Shown here: piece after piece, positions 1 through 10,829 of the stretch | Layout: the number at the start of each line of letters is the position of its first letter | Numbering within the stretch: position 1 is the stretch's first letter | NCBI GenBank assembly: GCA_026120185.1 | Contig: JANUWF010001614.1 | Span: 2,591,501 to 2,655,500, forward strand | Direction: 5' to 3' | DNA from: Voacanga thouarsii | Taxonomy: Eukaryota; Streptophyta; Magnoliopsida; Gentianales; Apocynaceae | Length of the DNA stretch: 64,000 bases | Translations under genes and position numbers: made by a program | The notes under the pieces: model-generated | What the model saw: the letters and a program-made list of their open reading frames with translations, nothing else | Told to the model about the DNA's origin: nothing | Databases searched by the model: none

Positions 1-1827
1 GGATAGGATGGCATTTCTTGGCCATGTGGTAACCAAGGATGGAATAAAGGTGGACCCAGCAAAGGTTGAAGCAGTTTTGGATTGGAAGCAACCAGAGAAC
101 ATCACGGAGATTCGAAGTTTCTTGGGATTGGCCGGCTATTATAAGAGGTTTATTAAAGGATTTTCAGTGCTAGCATCTCCTATGACCCGGCTGCTGAGAA
201 AGGACATACCCTTTGTCTAGAATGAGAAATGTGAAAAAAGTTTCCAAGACCTGAAGCAGAGGTTAATGGCAGCACCTATGTTGAGTCTGCTAGAGGGAGA
301 TAAGCCTTACGCTCTATATACTGATGCTTTAAAGGAAGGCTTGGGAGCAGTACTGATGAAGTCAATTATCCCACACATGATTTAGAGTTGGCTGGAATTG
401 TATTTGCTTTAAAGAAATGGCGGCACTACTTGTATGGAGCTGAATATGAAGTGTTCATTGATCACAAGAGCCTGAAGTACATCTTCACCCAGAAGGATTT
501 GAATTTGAGGCAGCGGAGATGGATGGAATTTTTGGAAGAGTATTGTTGCCCTATCAACTACCACCCTGGAAAGGCCAATGTTGTTGTTGATGCCCTGAGC
601 CGGAAGGTCAAAATGGCCAAGTTGAGAGTGCAGGAGATTTAAGCAGTTCAGGACGTATTGGATAGAAGAGCAGAAGTGCAAGAAGAGAGGATTATTGTTA
701 GCAATCTGAGATTGATACCAGACCTTTGACGGGAAATCATCGAGGCTCAGCAAAGTAATGCATAATTTTAGCTTTTCAAGGACAAAGAGCTTAAATGGCA
801 AGACAGTGAATTCTAGTACGACAGAGCGGGAGTTTTGTATTTCTGGGATCGTCTGTGTGTACCCGATGAACACTAGTTGAAGGACAGGATTTTGGAGAAG
901 GCGCATAAAAGCATGTACGCCATTCATTTAGGAGAGGTCAAAATGTATCAAGATCTGAAAAGGGCTTACTAGTGGCTCGGAATAAAGAGGAACGTGGTTA
1001 AGTATTTCTTGACATGTCTAACTTGCCAGAAGTTAAAATGGAGTACAAAAAGTTAGCAGGATTGTTGTAACTATTGCCAGTACCTGACTGGAAATGGGAA
1101 GAGGTGACCATGGACTTCGTTACCGGACTCCCTATGGCAAGGACCCAAAAGGATGCTATATGGGTAGTAGTGGACCGATTGACTAAGTCAGTATATTTTA
1201 TACTGGTTAATGTAAGGGATTCAATAGAGAAGTTAGCTCAAACCTATATGCGAGAAATAGTCAGATTGCATGGAGTGCCTTTGAGTATTGTGTCCAATCG
1301 AGACTCAAGACTTACATCCCAATTTTGGGGCAAGTTTTAAGAATCAATAGGTTCTAGTCTAAAGTTCAGCACAACGGCGCATCCGCAAAGCGATGGACAG
1401 TTAGAAAGGATTATTCAGATATTAGAGGACATGCTGAGAGCCTGTGTAATGGATTTCAGGGACAAGTGGATCGAATGTGTACCGTATGCAAAATTAGCGT
1501 ACAATAACAACTATCAATCTTCGATTGGAATGGCTCCATATGAAGTATTGTATGGACATACGTGTTAAGTACCGCTATACTGGAGTTGGTTGGAGGACAG
1601 CCACATAAGCAAGTTTGGAGAAGTCTGTATTAAGGAAATGTTGGACAAAGTCAAGTTGATCAAGGAAAGGTTGAAAGCAGCCTAGAGCCGACAAAAGAGT
1701 TATGCGGACAACAGGTGAAGAAAGTTAGAATTTTAGGTAGGAGACAATGTGTTCCTAAGATTGACACCGAATAGAGGGATTCTAAAGCTTCTGAAAGGTG
1801 GAAAGCTGAATCCGAGGTATTTGGGTC
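1..1827 (+). pseudogene. gypsy pol, part 1: RT end, RNase H, integrase (decayed)
   Basis: Bases 8-217 encode the RT/RNase H connection with the conserved run [12 protein letters not shown]. RNase H follows: [14 protein letters not shown] at about 312-355, a short deletion near 361, then the DHKSLKYIF and YHPGKAN blocks to about 610. Integrase begins near 900 with a zinc-binding HHCC region (CLTCQK near 1015-1032). Its core has MDFVTGLP at about 1110, a second catalytic position changed to Asn (VSNRDSR near 1290-1310) and an Asp-Gly-Gln block near 1393. Stops cut the frame repeatedly (for example TAG 218-220 where Trp is expected, and former Gln codons near 1068 and 1566). It breaks at 1827 inside the residues YLGP because a solo LTR landed there. 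It cannot make active enzyme. Confidence 0.9.
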
Positions 1828-4106
1828 TGTAACACCCCACTACCTAGGCCCAATAGGGCCGGGGATGTCGCTCCGTCCAAAGGACAAGGGGTCTTTATAA
1901 CCAGATCACACAACAAAAAATAAAACAATACATTGAAATTAAAAACTTATTACAATCCAAAAATTCAAGAACAAATCCAAAAATAAATTGTTCACTATCA
2001 TCTCTCAAAGCATTACATAAAGTAAATAACATAATATCTTCCAAGCAGGCAACAACTAGCTACTCATCCCCCTAGCAGGATCGACCTGAAATCATGATAA
2101 AAAGGGTGATGAGATAAAAATCTCAGTAAGTCCATGTGTGTTTTAAGTGTCCAAATAAAACAGTTCATGAATGCAAGTTGTAGAACTTCATAAGGAAAAG
2201 TACTGGCAAGCATTAAACAATGTTAAAAACCAAGAGTGGTGTTTTCTTCTTTTCAAACCATACAAGTGCGCAATAAACACAACCACTTAAAAGGGCGGCC
2301 ATGGGTTACCACATGTTGGGCCCTATTACCAGACAACGGTTAGAATGCCACACTTTGTGTAGACTGACAATAAGGTAGGTGTATGGCCTACCGGGTAAGA
2401 TACTCCTCCTTCTCTACACCCAAACAAAACTGGTTGTCCATTCCGGCAACACACAGTCCGCATGACTGAAACTTGCTTGCTCGGACCAGCATGACCAAGT
2501 AGTACTGTCGCTTTTCCAAGTTGAGTTCATCTTCTGGAGGTGGCCTCCTGCCATAAGACTCGCTCTTGCTCTTCAAAACTAGTACCACTAGCCTACCCTT
2601 ATTGAGTACTCAAAGTTGTTTATCCTATTTGGGAGAAAATTGATAAAACATTGCTTTACTTGGAAATGGCAATCAAGGGTTTTCAAAGTTTGTGTCAAAA
2701 TTGGTTTTGGAAAGAGTTTAGTGTTTGAGAAAAACTGCTTGTTGGTTTTCAAATAATTTATGTGACTAAAATAAGAAAGGGAATAGTCCTCAATTGCCTT
2801 TACAAAAATGAGTGTTCACACACTTCACATTTGGCTTGCCATAGCGACCTTTTTACATTAAATAGGTTTTATGCAGGAGCTTACCCGATCCTTTGCTTAA
2901 GCTAAATAAAAAATCTTTCAAAGCTGACCTAACCCCGCCTGGGGTAAACACAAGCCATAATTAAACTCAAGCCAAATTTGCATCCATAAATAATCCTAGT
3001 TCAACTTACAACAATCATGACCCTAGTGTACCAAACTTTAAATCTAGATAATCAAAAAGGATTTCATAAAATAAATCTAGTTTGATAATAAAATAACTAG
3101 GGTTTGTGAAATAGTTACTAATAAGTTGTAGGTTTAAATCTTGTTATAAATAAACTAGGGTTTATTTAATGAAGGGTCCTAGGTCCTAAATGATATCATT
3201 TAAAATAATAATCTATTAATAATTATTAGTTAGAAAATAATTGGTAAATAAAATTAATAATAAGTAAATGTTAATATGTTTTGATTAAAAGGCTAAAAAA
3301 TAAATTCTATTAGTATTTATGAATATATGACTTACAAGATTAATATTTTACTTATTATGATTATTTATATAAAAGGCTTTATTTAATATTATTATATATA
3401 ATATTTATATATTTTATTTTTAATAAAAGACATTATGTATTTGGCTAAAATATCATTATTTCATATATCAGCCCAATTCCAAATCTTCCTAGGGTTTTGA
3501 AATCATTAGAAGAAAATATAATATTAATTTTTATTAATGTAATAAATTGGCTAACTTAAATAGTTTAGGATCAACAAGGTCATGATCATAATTTTCCTTT
3601 TACTAATCATAATCATAAACATAAACTCTACACCAATCAACAAACCATCCAAATCATGAAAAAAGCATAGATCCATATCTACCAACACATGATCCAAACT
3701 CCACTAAACATAGTCATATTCATGGCTTCAACAAGAATACAAGAACATAAAACCCTATTCACCAAAGGTGACATAATATCTATCATGCTTAATCATCCAC
3801 ACTAATTCACGACATGAAGAGCATGCAAGAAACCCTAAAACATCATAAAACTCAACCAAGACAAATCATCCTCATGCTTCAATTCCAACTCCATCATATA
3901 AACACATACTCAATCTCCAATTATATTCCATCCTTTTCCCAACAACATCTAAAAGGCATAATTTTAAAATTAAGGAGAGGGTTAAAAAGACATACTCAAA
4001 TTATGACTGCCTTGATGAAGTCTCAAGAGAGTCCATACGCTTGGAAGACTTGATCCGACCAAGAAGGAAGAAGAGAAAATGGCCATGGTTGGAGTAACCA
4101 TTTTGG

Positions 4107-4108
<2 letters not shown>

Positions 4109-4140
<32 letters not shown>
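4109..4140. repeat. (GA)n microsatellite in solo LTR
   Basis: A GA dinucleotide run follows the word GGCC. The same tract sits at the equivalent place in every LTR of this family in the window, with different lengths (31362, 45274, 51227, 59490, and as CT/CA at 8339). Confidence 0.9.
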
Positions 4141-4142
<2 letters not shown>

Positions 4143-5754
4143 AAGAGAGAGATTATTAGTATATTTCATTAAAGGTTGAAGAGGAAAGAAGATGGAGATA
4201 ATCGTTCATGTTTACCTTGAGAGTGTTCTTGAGTCTTCAAGAAAATTTTGGTTTTTTTATTCGAAAGTAGAACCTTGATTTCAGCGTTTGATGTTATAAA
4301 TTGCAGAAATGGATTCTAGAGGATGAGTAGATGTGATTTGGAGTTTTTGAAGAAGATTGAAGGTGTTTAAAGTGGTCTTAGGCTTAGAGAATGGTGGTGT
4401 GTATTCTTAGTGTTCTTGGAGAAATGGAGAGAATGGAGAGAATAGAGAGAAGCTGGACGAAAATTGCTTGGAAAGGGTTGGCCGAATGGCTATGGAAATT
4501 GTGGTGATTGAATTTTCAGATTAGGGAGAAGAAGGAAAGCTGGTTGTTTGAAATTCAAAAGGAATAATTTAGGGAGTGAATTAAGGTAACAAATATGGTA
4601 AGAATAGCTTGGTTGATGGAGGTCTTTGAGAGCTTCAATGGCCAACTGGTTTGGCTGGGATTTTGCTGAGATGAGTGATGTTTGAATGGGTTATAGAATG
4701 GCCGAAATTCAGAGTGTAAGGGTGGAAGATTTTCTGGTTGTTTGAAGCTTAAACTATGGAGGTTTTCATGGAGTAATTTGCTGGAATTTTGAATTCCAAT
4801 GAAAGGCTTGATTGTAGTGATTGATGGAGTAATTTAAGGGGTAGCCATGGAGCTTCATTTGTGCAGACCAATGGAGGAGATGATGAAGTTCAGTTCATGG
4901 CTGACTAGGGTTGGTTTTACAGAAAATTGGAGTGAGTTTCGGACAAGGGTGAAGAGGAAACAAAGCTGGAATTTCTGGTTGATCACTCGAAGGATTTGCT
5001 GGAATTTCATGCAGTTTCTTCTACCATGCTCCAGCCGACTTGCAGCAGGTTTGAAGGGGTATTGGAGGGTACTGTAAGGCTGGTTTCCAGCCTTCCTTAC
5101 GGAGGAAATACAGAGATGAATTACTAGTTTGAAGTCTAGAAGAAATAGCTTGGTTTTTGGACTGTTATGCTGCGAATTCGGCCCAGATTTTTTCTTTGGT
5201 TTGCACAGCTTTGTGTAGTCTAAATTTTGGGCAAAGTTTTCAGTCTTCGAGCTGAGTGAATTGGCTATTTTTCTGGCAGTATTTGAGTGAGAAAGGTGGC
5301 TGATGATTTCAAAAATTGGACTGACCAAGAAGTTGGAAAAATTTTCCAGATTTGCTACATGAAGAAGATGATCACTTATAGGGTGGAGTTTGAAGGTCCA
5401 ACCACGGAGATTAATTCTCTTGGGATCCTTCCATAACCCCTTCCCCATTTTTAGTCAATATTCTATCCTTACATAGACATTTTTGAAACTCCAAGATCAA
5501 GGAAGCTTGCTGGAATTTTCTGAAAATTAAATAGCTTGGATAAATTGAACAACTTAATTGATAAAGAACTAGGGTAAGCTAGAAAGTAAAAAAGGTATGA
5601 ATCCCTTAAGAATTTTTGTAGGGCACAAGAGTAGGATTAGGACATTCATTCCATGCCTCCCCTAGGACAACACTCCTACTCCTCCCTATGGCAAGCAAGG
5701 GCTGAAAATAGCCTACTTATCTAAAATAAAAATTAATCATGTTAAAACCTAAAG

Positions 5755-5813
5755 GATGGAATTTGAACTCAAGGCCTCAAGGATTTATTCAAAAGCTTTA
5801 ACCACAACAACTC
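5755..5813 (-). promoter_or_regulatory. tRNA-like A-box/B-box segment in LTR (degenerate copy)
   Basis: Read on the minus strand it has GTGGTTAAAGC (A-box-like, 5795-5805) then GAGTTCAAAT (B-box-like, 5761-5770). It is the most shortened copy of a segment better kept at 6681, 46940 and 61148. Function as a Pol III promoter is inference. Confidence 0.45.
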
Positions 5814-6056
5814 TTGTACTTGTTTTCTCTCCTAAATATTTTTCCTATTTAACCCTCAAGCTATCTCCCTATTTTCACTTCAAGCAAAATTACCATTTTG
5901 CCCTTCCTACTCAATAAGCACAATTGAGCCTTCTAGACTATAAATCACGAATCCAAAGTACATAAAATCATTCAGAAATATATTTATGCATGTAAGAAAA
6001 TATGATATGCATCCCGACCTCCTTACTTTAGGGTTGGTTTTGGATGGGGTTTCACA

Positions 6057-6400
6057 GGGTCCGTTTTCGATAAAGGGGAGAATTGGACCGGTGGCGTATC
6101 GATTCAATTTGCCGGATGGATTTTCCGAATGGATTGAATGAGATACACGATGTGTTTCATATGTCTCAGTTGAAAAAATACAATGCCAACCCCGGACATG
6201 TTCTGAATTATGAGCCATCAGTATTGCAACCCGACTTGAGCTATGTGGAGAAACCCGTGAAAATTTTGGTCTAAAGCATCAAGACTCTTCGGAACAGGCA
6301 GATTCCTATGGTGAAGGTACAGTGGGAGCATCATGGCATGCGAGATGCCACATGGGAAACAGAAGAGTGGGTAAAACGGAAGTATCCCAATCTAATATAA
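6057..6400 (+). pseudogene. gypsy pol, part 2: integrase C-terminus with chromo-like tail
   Basis: After one copy of the GGGTC duplication the pol frame resumes with RIGPVAYRFNLPDG, then IHDVFHMSQLKKY at about 6137-6178, a linker (YVEKPVKIL) and the tail VQWEHHGMRDATWETEEW that ends chromovirus-type integrases, closing at TAA 6398-6400. The stop in the linker near 6272 and frame changes show decay. The equivalent minus-strand tail at 53246-53500 matches residue for residue over long runs, which confirms the joining across the solo LTR. Confidence 0.85.
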
Positions 6401-6433
6401 AGGTATGCCTGAATTTCAGGACGAAATTCTTCT

Positions 6434-6446
6434 AAGGATGGGGGGA
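6434..6446 (+). other. polypurine tract of the gypsy element
   Basis: AAGGATGGGGGGA lies directly before the 3' LTR, the expected place for plus-strand DNA priming. The sister element has a purine run at 53200-53212 on the minus strand. Confidence 0.85.
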
Positions 6447-6680
6447 TGTGATACCCCACCTAAAGCCAACCTTAGAGTAAGGATGTTAGGATGCATATCA
6501 TATCATTTTGCATAAAAATATACTTTTTGAATGATTTTATGTTCTTTAGAATTGTGGGTTATACGTTAAATGGCTTATTTATGCTTATTGGGTAGGAAGG
6601 GTAAAACGGAAATTTTGCTTGAGGAAGATGGCTTGGGGTTTAGATAAGAAGGATATTTGGGTGAGAAAATAAGAACAAGA

Positions 6681-6746
6681 GTTAGTGTGGTTACGTGGTT
6701 AGAGCTTTGTGGTTTAATCTCTAAGGTCAAGAGTTCAAATCCCTCA
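6681..6746 (+). promoter_or_regulatory. tRNA-like (SINE-head-like) A/B-box segment in LTR
   Basis: ACGTGGTTAGAGC (6693-6705) resembles a tRNA A box and GAGTTCAAATCCC (6731-6743) a B box, about 25 bases apart, in LTR sense and about 245 bp from the LTR start. A TTTT follows near 6752, as at Pol III ends. Four of the other five LTRs have the segment at the matching place; the sixth is truncated before it. No full cloverleaf can be drawn, so it is not a tRNA gene. Confidence 0.55.
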
Positions 6747-8338
6747 CTTAAGTTTTATTCATGATTATCTTAGCTATGTTTGAATTTTTGTTTTCTTACA
6801 TTCCTTAAAGATAGGAATGTTGTCTTAGGGGAAACATGAGGAGAATGTCTTGATCTTGTGATCATGTTCTAAAAAGAATTCTAGAGGAATTCTTGTCCCC
6901 TTTAGTCCTTCTAGCCTTGTCCTAACATCTTCATAATTTAAATTATCCATAATCCATTAATCTCTTTTTTTAATTCCAAAAAAAAATCTGCGATAATTCT
7001 TTAGCCTTGAAATTTGAAAACCAGTCTTGAGGGATAGGGGAATGGCTAAAAATAGGAGGGGAATTAGGATGGGTTCCCAAGAGAAATAAATCACCATGAT
7101 TATACCTTCAATCCGACCTTCATGTTGTTAGTGAAGGAAAATCTGGAAATTTTTCAGAATTTTTGCAGAATGGCCTTTGAAAAATTAAGCCAACAACCCT
7201 ACCCCATTTGCTGCCAGAAAAATGGTCATTTCATGTGAGAATAAAGGCTGAAATTTTGTGCATTTTTCAGACTGCACAAACTGTGCAAAACCAGAAAAAA
7301 AATCCTGCAGCAATTCGCTGCTTTGAAGCTGGAATTGAAGCTTTCTTTTTTACATCAATTCAGCTGGAACATCCTCTATTTTTCTCCAAAAAGAAGGCTG
7401 GGAAACCACCCTTAAAAGACCTTCAAACACCCTCACAAACAAGCTGCAAATCGGGCCATGGAAATGCAGAAAATTCTGCACTAGAAAAATCATCATCATT
7501 CAGAACTCTTGGACAATGAAAACCAGAAAATTCCTAGCTTGGTCTCTCAATGCCAAGGCCGAAAAACACCTTTCAAACCTCTGAAAATTGGACCTTGTCC
7601 AGCCATGGACTGAACACCATTAACCTCCACACTTTCCTTGAGTACTTGGACTCCATGATCACACCTCAAAAGCTCCTAGGATCACTCTATCCAAAACTAA
7701 TTTGAACTTCAAATAATTCCAAAATTTTCTTGCACCATTAAAGCACTCTTGTAGCAAGTAAGTAACCAGAAATTTCTCTACCATCATAAGCCATTTTCGG
7801 CCAGCAATAAAACCTGGACAGCCTCCATTCTTTGCATTAAACCTGGAGTGTCCAGCCGACACTATTCAAGAGCAAAGAAACCTTCCAAGATCAATCACCA
7901 TTAGCTAATTTTCTACCTCAAACAACTACTCATTTTCCTCCATTTGAATTTTAAAAAAAAAAACTGATCACTCTCTCTCCTTCTAGCTAAAAACCGAAAC
8001 TCCTATCTACTCTAGGCCATTCGGCCAACAGCTTTTCCAGAATTTCGCAAGCCCTTCTTCTCTCAAACTCTCTCAAACACCAAGAACAAACACTGCACCT
8101 CTTCAAGCCTAAACCTATCCTAAACACCTCCAAACCCTCTTAAATACTGCAGATCACTCATACTTAATCCCTAGACTTCATTTCTGGCCTTTATAACAAA
8201 AAATCACACAAACTAGAATTTTCAAATGGATTAAAATAAGTTTTTCCTTAAAGATCTCAAGAACATAAAAAAGGTAAAACAAAAACAACCTTCTTGTTCT
8301 TCCTCTTTTATTCAATTTTTAATTCCATTCTAATACTC

Positions 8339-8360
8339 TCTCCCTCTCTCACTCTCTCTA

Positions 8361-8391
<31 letters not shown>

Positions 8392-8420
8392 CACTCACTC
8401 TCTCTCTCTCTCTCTCTCTC
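8339..8420. repeat. compound (CT)n(CA)n(CT)n microsatellite in LTR
   Basis: CT runs, then about a dozen CA units, then more CT, ending at GCGGCC. It is the reverse-strand counterpart of the GA tracts in the other LTRs; the CA block is private to this copy. Confidence 0.9.
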
Positions 8421-9158
8421 GCGGCCGAAATGATTGATCAACCATTGTTGTTTTTCCTTTGAACCACTAACGGCTCTCAAACGCGTGGACCTTCACTAGT
8501 CTTCATCAAGTGATCAACTATCAAGTATTTTTTTCTTAAATCTTCATTTTTATTTTTGAATTCATGTCTCTTAAATGTTGATAGGAAGATTGAATATCAA
8601 TCGGGGATTGAGTGTATGCATGTGGATGAAGGAGATGGAGTTAGGACATGAGGTTTGATATATATGATTAAGCTATATGAATTTTTCTTTTGAATCAATA
8701 TATGTTCATTGTGCTTAATGAGATTTATGGATGTTTGAAGCATGTTAGATGTTGTGACACCAATGGTGATTAGGCTTTTATGTTCTTAGTGTCAATGAAG
8801 CCATGAATGATGATTATGCCTAGTTGGAGATTGACCATGTGATAGTATGTGTTAATTCAAGTGTATGTTCATGAATGGATTAGGTTATTATTTGATGTTA
8901 GAAAATGTGTTCATGAATATTTTCTTGCAATAGGAAATCATAGTAAAAGATTATTTTCTTGTTAATCCTAGGTTATTTTTATTAACAAGTTTTATTACTT
9001 TAATTAGAATTATTAATATATTTTTCTCTATGAAATTCAAAATATCTATGAAGGTTTGGAATAGAATATTAATTAAAATATTAATATTTTATTAGTCAAA
9101 TAAATAATATATTTTATTAAAAATAATATATATAATAGTATATACAATCTTTTATTAA

Positions 9159-9159
<1 letters not shown>

Positions 9160-9194
<35 letters not shown>
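9160..9194. repeat. (AAT)n microsatellite in LTR
   Basis: An uninterrupted AAT run in the most AT-rich part of the LTR. The LTR fragment at 28981 has its giant ATT/GTT tract in the corresponding region (30538-30659). Confidence 0.85.
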
Positions 9195-9195
<1 letters not shown>

Positions 9196-10781
9196 TATAA
9201 ATAATAATAATAAATAAATAAATAAAATATTAGAATTAATTAATGACCTTGTAGACCATAATTGAAACTATTACCTATGGCTATAAATATTATTTATAAT
9301 AAAATTTATTTATTATTTATTAATTAAAAAAATTAAGTATAATTCATTTATTAATGATTTTATTATTTATTATCTACTAATTATTAATTAAAAATTATGT
9401 ATTTTATTATTTAATTATTTATAATAATACTATTTAAATGTTATCATTTACCAATATTATTTAGGACTTAGTATTATTTTATTTATTAGCAATAATACTC
9501 ATAGTTTATTCTTTGAAACTATAACTTATTAGCATTTATTTTAGAACCCCTAGTTATTTTAACTTTTCAAGCTAGATTTATTTTATAAAATACTTTATCA
9601 TCTACCATTAAAGCTTAGGACATTATGGTCATGGTTAGTCACGGTTGTAACTAGAAGAACTGGGAATTGTTTATGTAAGGCAGATATAGTCCGAATGTTA
9701 TCTTCTGCCTTGTATTTACCCCAGGTGGGGTTAGGTTGACCTTGGAAGATCTTTGAATCCTAGCAGAGCAAAGGATCAGGTAAGCTCCTGCATGGAGTCT
9801 TTTGAAGGCCAAAGTTAATGTGGCAAGCCAAACATAATGTGTATGAGCATTTGCTTTGTAAAGGTAATTAAGGACAATTTTCCTTTTTATTTCAGTCAAG
9901 CAAGCCATTTGAACCTAAACAAGCAGTTTACACAAAACGCTAAACTCTTTCTAAAACCCAACTTTGGCAAGAATTTTAGAAACCTTAATTGCTATTTCCA
10001 AGTAAATCATTGTATGATCAATTTTCTCCCAACTGGAACAACAACGTTGAGTACTCAATAAAAGTAGACTACTAGGACTAGTCTTTGAAGAGTTAGGATA
10101 AGTCTCTTAGTAAGTGGTCATCTCTGAAGGGTGAGTCCTTCCCGGATAGGATGCCAGTTCAGCAGGTCATACCGGCCGAGCTAGCAAGTTCAGTCAAGTG
10201 GACTAGTTATATTCAGAGTGGACAACTGGTAAGTTTGGGTGTAGAGATGGAGGAGTATCTCACCCGGTAGGCCGTACACCTACCTTGTGTCAGTATGCTT
10301 AACGTGTGGTATTCTGATCGTTATATTATCATGGTGCCCAACGTGTGGTGCCATGGCTACCTCTTTGGGTGGCTGTGTTTATTATGCACATGTATGTTTG
10401 GAAAGCAAAACACCACTTTTCATTTTTAACATTTATTATAATGCTTGCCGGCACTTTCTTTTATGAAACTTTTACAACTTGCATACATGAACTGTTTTAC
10501 CTGAAACACTTAAAACACACACGGGCTTACTGAGATTTTTGTCTCACCACCTTTTATACTATGTTTTCAGGTCGATTATGTTGTGAAGGTCATTAGCTAG
10601 AATGTTGCCTAAGATTTTGAAGACTCTCTATTATTTTTCTTATGTATTGTTTTTAAGAGATTGTCGCAGATAATTATTTTTTGAATTTGTTAATGTATTG
10701 TTGGGTTGTAATAAGTTTAATTTTGGAGTTTTTTTATTTTATTTTATGTGACCTAGTTATAAAGACCACTTATCTTGTGGA

Positions 10782-10810
10782 CGGGGCGACATCCCCGGCC
10801 CTAATGGGCC
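10782..10810 (+). other. two GC-rich hairpins at the LTR 3' end
   Basis: CGGGG-CGACAT-CCCCG (10782-10797) and GGCCC-TAAT-GGGCC (10797-10810) both form perfect 5-bp stems, in an otherwise AT-rich LTR. The second stem is kept in the other copies while its 4-base loop varies (AATA, GCTA, GCCA, GACA read in the reverse sense). Confidence 0.7.
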
Positions 10811-10829
10811 TAGGTAGTGGGGTGTTACA

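Larger units (their letters stand above)
1828..6056 (-). repeat. solo LTR of the gypsy family, reversed, nested in its own relative
   Basis: A 4229-bp LTR with ends TGTAACACCCC and GGGGTTTCACA as read on the plus strand, so its own sense is minus. It is flanked by a perfect 5-bp target duplication, GGGTC at 1823-1827 and again at 6057-6061. Removing the LTR and one GGGTC restores the pol reading (YLGP followed by FSIKG). There is no internal region, so it is a solo LTR formed by LTR-LTR recombination after insertion. It contains a GA microsatellite at about 4109-4139, a palindrome TTGAGTACTCAA at 2602-2613, a GC-rich hairpin at 1847-1860 and a tRNA-like segment at 5755-5813. Confidence 0.95.
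1..10829 (+). mobile_element. 3' part of a Ty3/gypsy (Del/Tekay-like) retrotransposon
   Basis: This is the end of pol, a polypurine tract and a full 3' LTR of a plus-strand gypsy element; gag, protease, most of reverse transcriptase and the 5' LTR lie left of the window. Pol runs 1-1827 and resumes at 6057 after a reversed solo LTR of the same family. The 3' LTR ends at 10829 and the flank from 10830 (first five bases GCCTA) is minus-strand copia DNA, so this element inserted into a copia element. The Del/Tekay assignment rests on LTR length, the tRNA-iMet-type primer site seen in the sister copy at 57164, and the pol domain order; the lineage is inference, the superfamily is firm. Confidence 0.9.
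6447..10829 (+). repeat. 3' LTR of the gypsy element (4383 bp)
   Basis: It starts TGTGATACCCC and ends GGGTGTTACA, the reverse complement of the ends seen at 1828, 42921, 48869 and 57183. With its reversed neighbour at 1828-6056 it forms a huge inverted repeat with only 390 bp between the arms. Noted parts are a tRNA-like segment (6681-6746), compound CT/CA microsatellite (8339-8420) followed by GCGGCCGAAATG, an AAT microsatellite (9160-9194), palindrome TTGAGTACTCAA (10047-10058) overlapping AATAAA, and two GC-rich hairpins (10782-10810). Short ORFs inside are not shared with the other LTR copies and are not called. Confidence 0.95.

Noticed and set aside
409..927. 172-codon minus-strand frame
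   Set aside because: It lies antisense to recognisable RNase H and integrase linker sequence, which explains it.
4855..5448. 197-codon minus-strand frame in the solo LTR
   Set aside because: No matching frame in the other five LTRs and no domain; low-complexity composition.
6681..6746. A true tRNA gene
   Set aside because: A- and B-box-like words are present but acceptor and anticodon stems cannot be formed, so it is reported only as tRNA-like.
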